Below, one piece after another: positions 63,321-64,000 of a stretch of 64,000 bases of DNA. The stretch comes from Gilvimarinus chinensis DSM 19667. Its GTDB lineage: Bacteria; Pseudomonadota; Gammaproteobacteria; Pseudomonadales; Cellvibrionaceae. The stretch lies in the NCBI RefSeq assembly GCF_000377745.1, contig NZ_KB898712.1, positions 62,001-126,000 on the forward strand, given 5' to 3'. The notes beneath the pieces were generated by a model, which was not told the origin of the DNA, did not search any database, and worked only from the letters and a program-made list of their open reading frames with translations. Made by a program: the position numbers and the translations under genes. Numbering within the stretch: position 1 is the first letter of the stretch; each line of letters opens with the position of its first letter.

Positions 63321-64000
63321 GTGATTGCCCATACCCAAACCAACCAGAAATTCCCTCGCCCGTTGGCGAAAACCAGTGTGTCTGCCATGGTGCTTTGCGC
63401 TCTGGGCGTTGTCGGCTCGGCCGTTGCGCAGGAAGACGCTGGCAGCGGCGAAACTACGCTGGAAGAAGTGATCGTAACCGGCCAGCGCGCCAGTATTGAG
63501 TCGGCGCAAGAGATCAAGCGCGATGCCGAAATGGTGATGGACTCCATTACCGCGGTAGACATTGGCGCGCTGCCAGACCGCTCGGTGGCCGAAGCCCTGC
63601 AGCGTGTGCCCGGTGTACAGTTGCAGCGCACTAACGATGCCCGCGACCCCGCACGCCTGGCGGCGGAAGGTGGCGATGTGTTTGTCCGTGGCCTTAACTG
63701 GGTGCGCACCGAACTGAACGGGCGCGATATTTTCTCGGCGTCTAACGGTCGTTCGCTGGGTTTTGAGGATGTTTCGGCCGACCTGATGGCCGGGGTAGAC
63801 GTATACAAAGCGCCGACTGCCGACATGATTGAAGGCGGTATTGGCGGTACGGTAAACCTGCGCACACGCAAGCCATTTGATTCGGACGACATGGTTGCAG
63901 CGGCTTCGGCCGACTACAACTACGCCGAGCTGTACGAAGAGGGTTTCCCGTCGTTTAACGGTTTGTTCAGCAATCGCTGGGATACCGCCATCGGTGAAGT
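63321..64000 (+). CDS. TonB-dependent receptor (Xanthomonas/Caulobacter glycan type), 5' part
   Basis: The first 226 residues of an outer-membrane receptor that continues past the window. The start is GTG at 63321 (GGAGA 5 bases upstream). The signal peptide ends VGSAVAQED, the TonB box is EEVIVTGQRASIESAQE, and the plug has LPDRSVAEALQRVPGVQLQR, FVRGLNWVRTELNGRDIF and EGGIGGTVNLRTRKPFD. This is the TonB-Xanth-Caul group, usually tied to oligosaccharide uptake. It follows the GH95 gene, so a fucosylated glycan is a possible ligand (inferred). Confidence 0.9.
   Translation, partial: MIAHTQTNQKFPRPLAKTSVSAMVLCALGVVGSAVAQEDAGSGETTLEEVIVTGQRASIESAQEIKRDAEMVMDSITAVDIGALPDRSVAEALQRVPGVQLQRTNDARDPARLAAEGGDVFVRGLNWVRTELNGRDIFSASNGRSLGFEDVSADLMAGVDVYKAPTADMIEGGIGGTVNLRTRKPFDSDDMVAAASADYNYAELYEEGFPSFNGLFSNRWDTAIGE

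Overview
The window looks like chromosome of a polysaccharide-degrading marine or soil gammaproteobacterium of the Cellvibrionaceae type (Saccharophagus, Cellvibrio, Teredinibacter, Marinimicrobium and relatives). The reasons are polyserine-linked lipoprotein glycosidases, several carbohydrate-active enzymes (GH5, two GH16 modules in one protein, PL10, GH95, a heparin-lyase-I-like lyase), three TonB-dependent receptors, a full type II secretion operon, and a pilU-pilT-yggS-proC-yggT-metX-metW-rdgB block arranged as in Pseudomonas. This assignment is from gene content only. No rRNA, tRNA, CRISPR, prophage or insertion sequence was seen.

Layout. 1-1435: the tail of a UbiH-type hydroxylase, a small membrane protein, a cold-shock protein and a DUF3301 protein. 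1527-4298: hisBHAF with a terminator. 4415-5254: a DUF1080 lipoprotein. 5365-9281 (minus): a TPP riboswitch followed by a TonB receptor, a thiamine-binding-family protein, a PnuC/PnuT transporter and a small-molecule kinase, which reads as one thiamine uptake and salvage operon. 9453-12620: a membrane-anchored AraC regulator, a PaaI-like thioesterase and a GH5 lipoprotein. 12664-13763: a CcdA-like and thioredoxin pair. 13871-15219: small genes (HopJ family, membrane protein, GNAT). 15392-22087 (minus): a 1731-residue lipoprotein with two GH16 domains, and a PL10 pectate lyase. 22177-24140: small hypothetical genes and an azoreductase-like remnant.

24202-26580 (minus): a siderophore-type TonB receptor. 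26810-36374: the housekeeping block rdgB, DUF4426, metW, metX, a dynamin-like GTPase, yggT, proC, yggS (minus), then pilT and pilU (plus). 36540-42029: an SPFH protein, a decayed copy of a haloacid dehalogenase gene, a TetR regulator with paired inverted operators opposite an HD-domain gene, a DUF2135-like lipoprotein whose signal peptide appears broken at an A9 run, and the intact exported haloacid dehalogenase.

42235-54971 (minus): gspCDEFGHIJKLM-[BNR propeller]-gspN. No prepilin peptidase (gspO) is present. 55281-59868: a polysaccharide lyase, a FemAB-like acetyltransferase, a repeat-like intergenic segment, a CPBP protease, a flavin reductase and a YebC protein. 59990-64000: sodC (minus), then a GH95 fucosidase and the start of a Xanthomonas/Caulobacter-type TonB receptor that runs off the end.

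The genes suggest a cell that displays or secretes glycanases (lipoproteins and the type II system), imports products and vitamins through TonB receptors, and controls these with local regulators. The least ordinary items are the riboswitch-controlled thiamine operon, the double-GH16 protein with repeated uncharacterised beta-sandwich modules, the membrane AraC protein whose periplasmic part resembles those modules, the BNR gene coupled inside the gsp operon, the TetR/HD operator pair, and the A9 frameshift.
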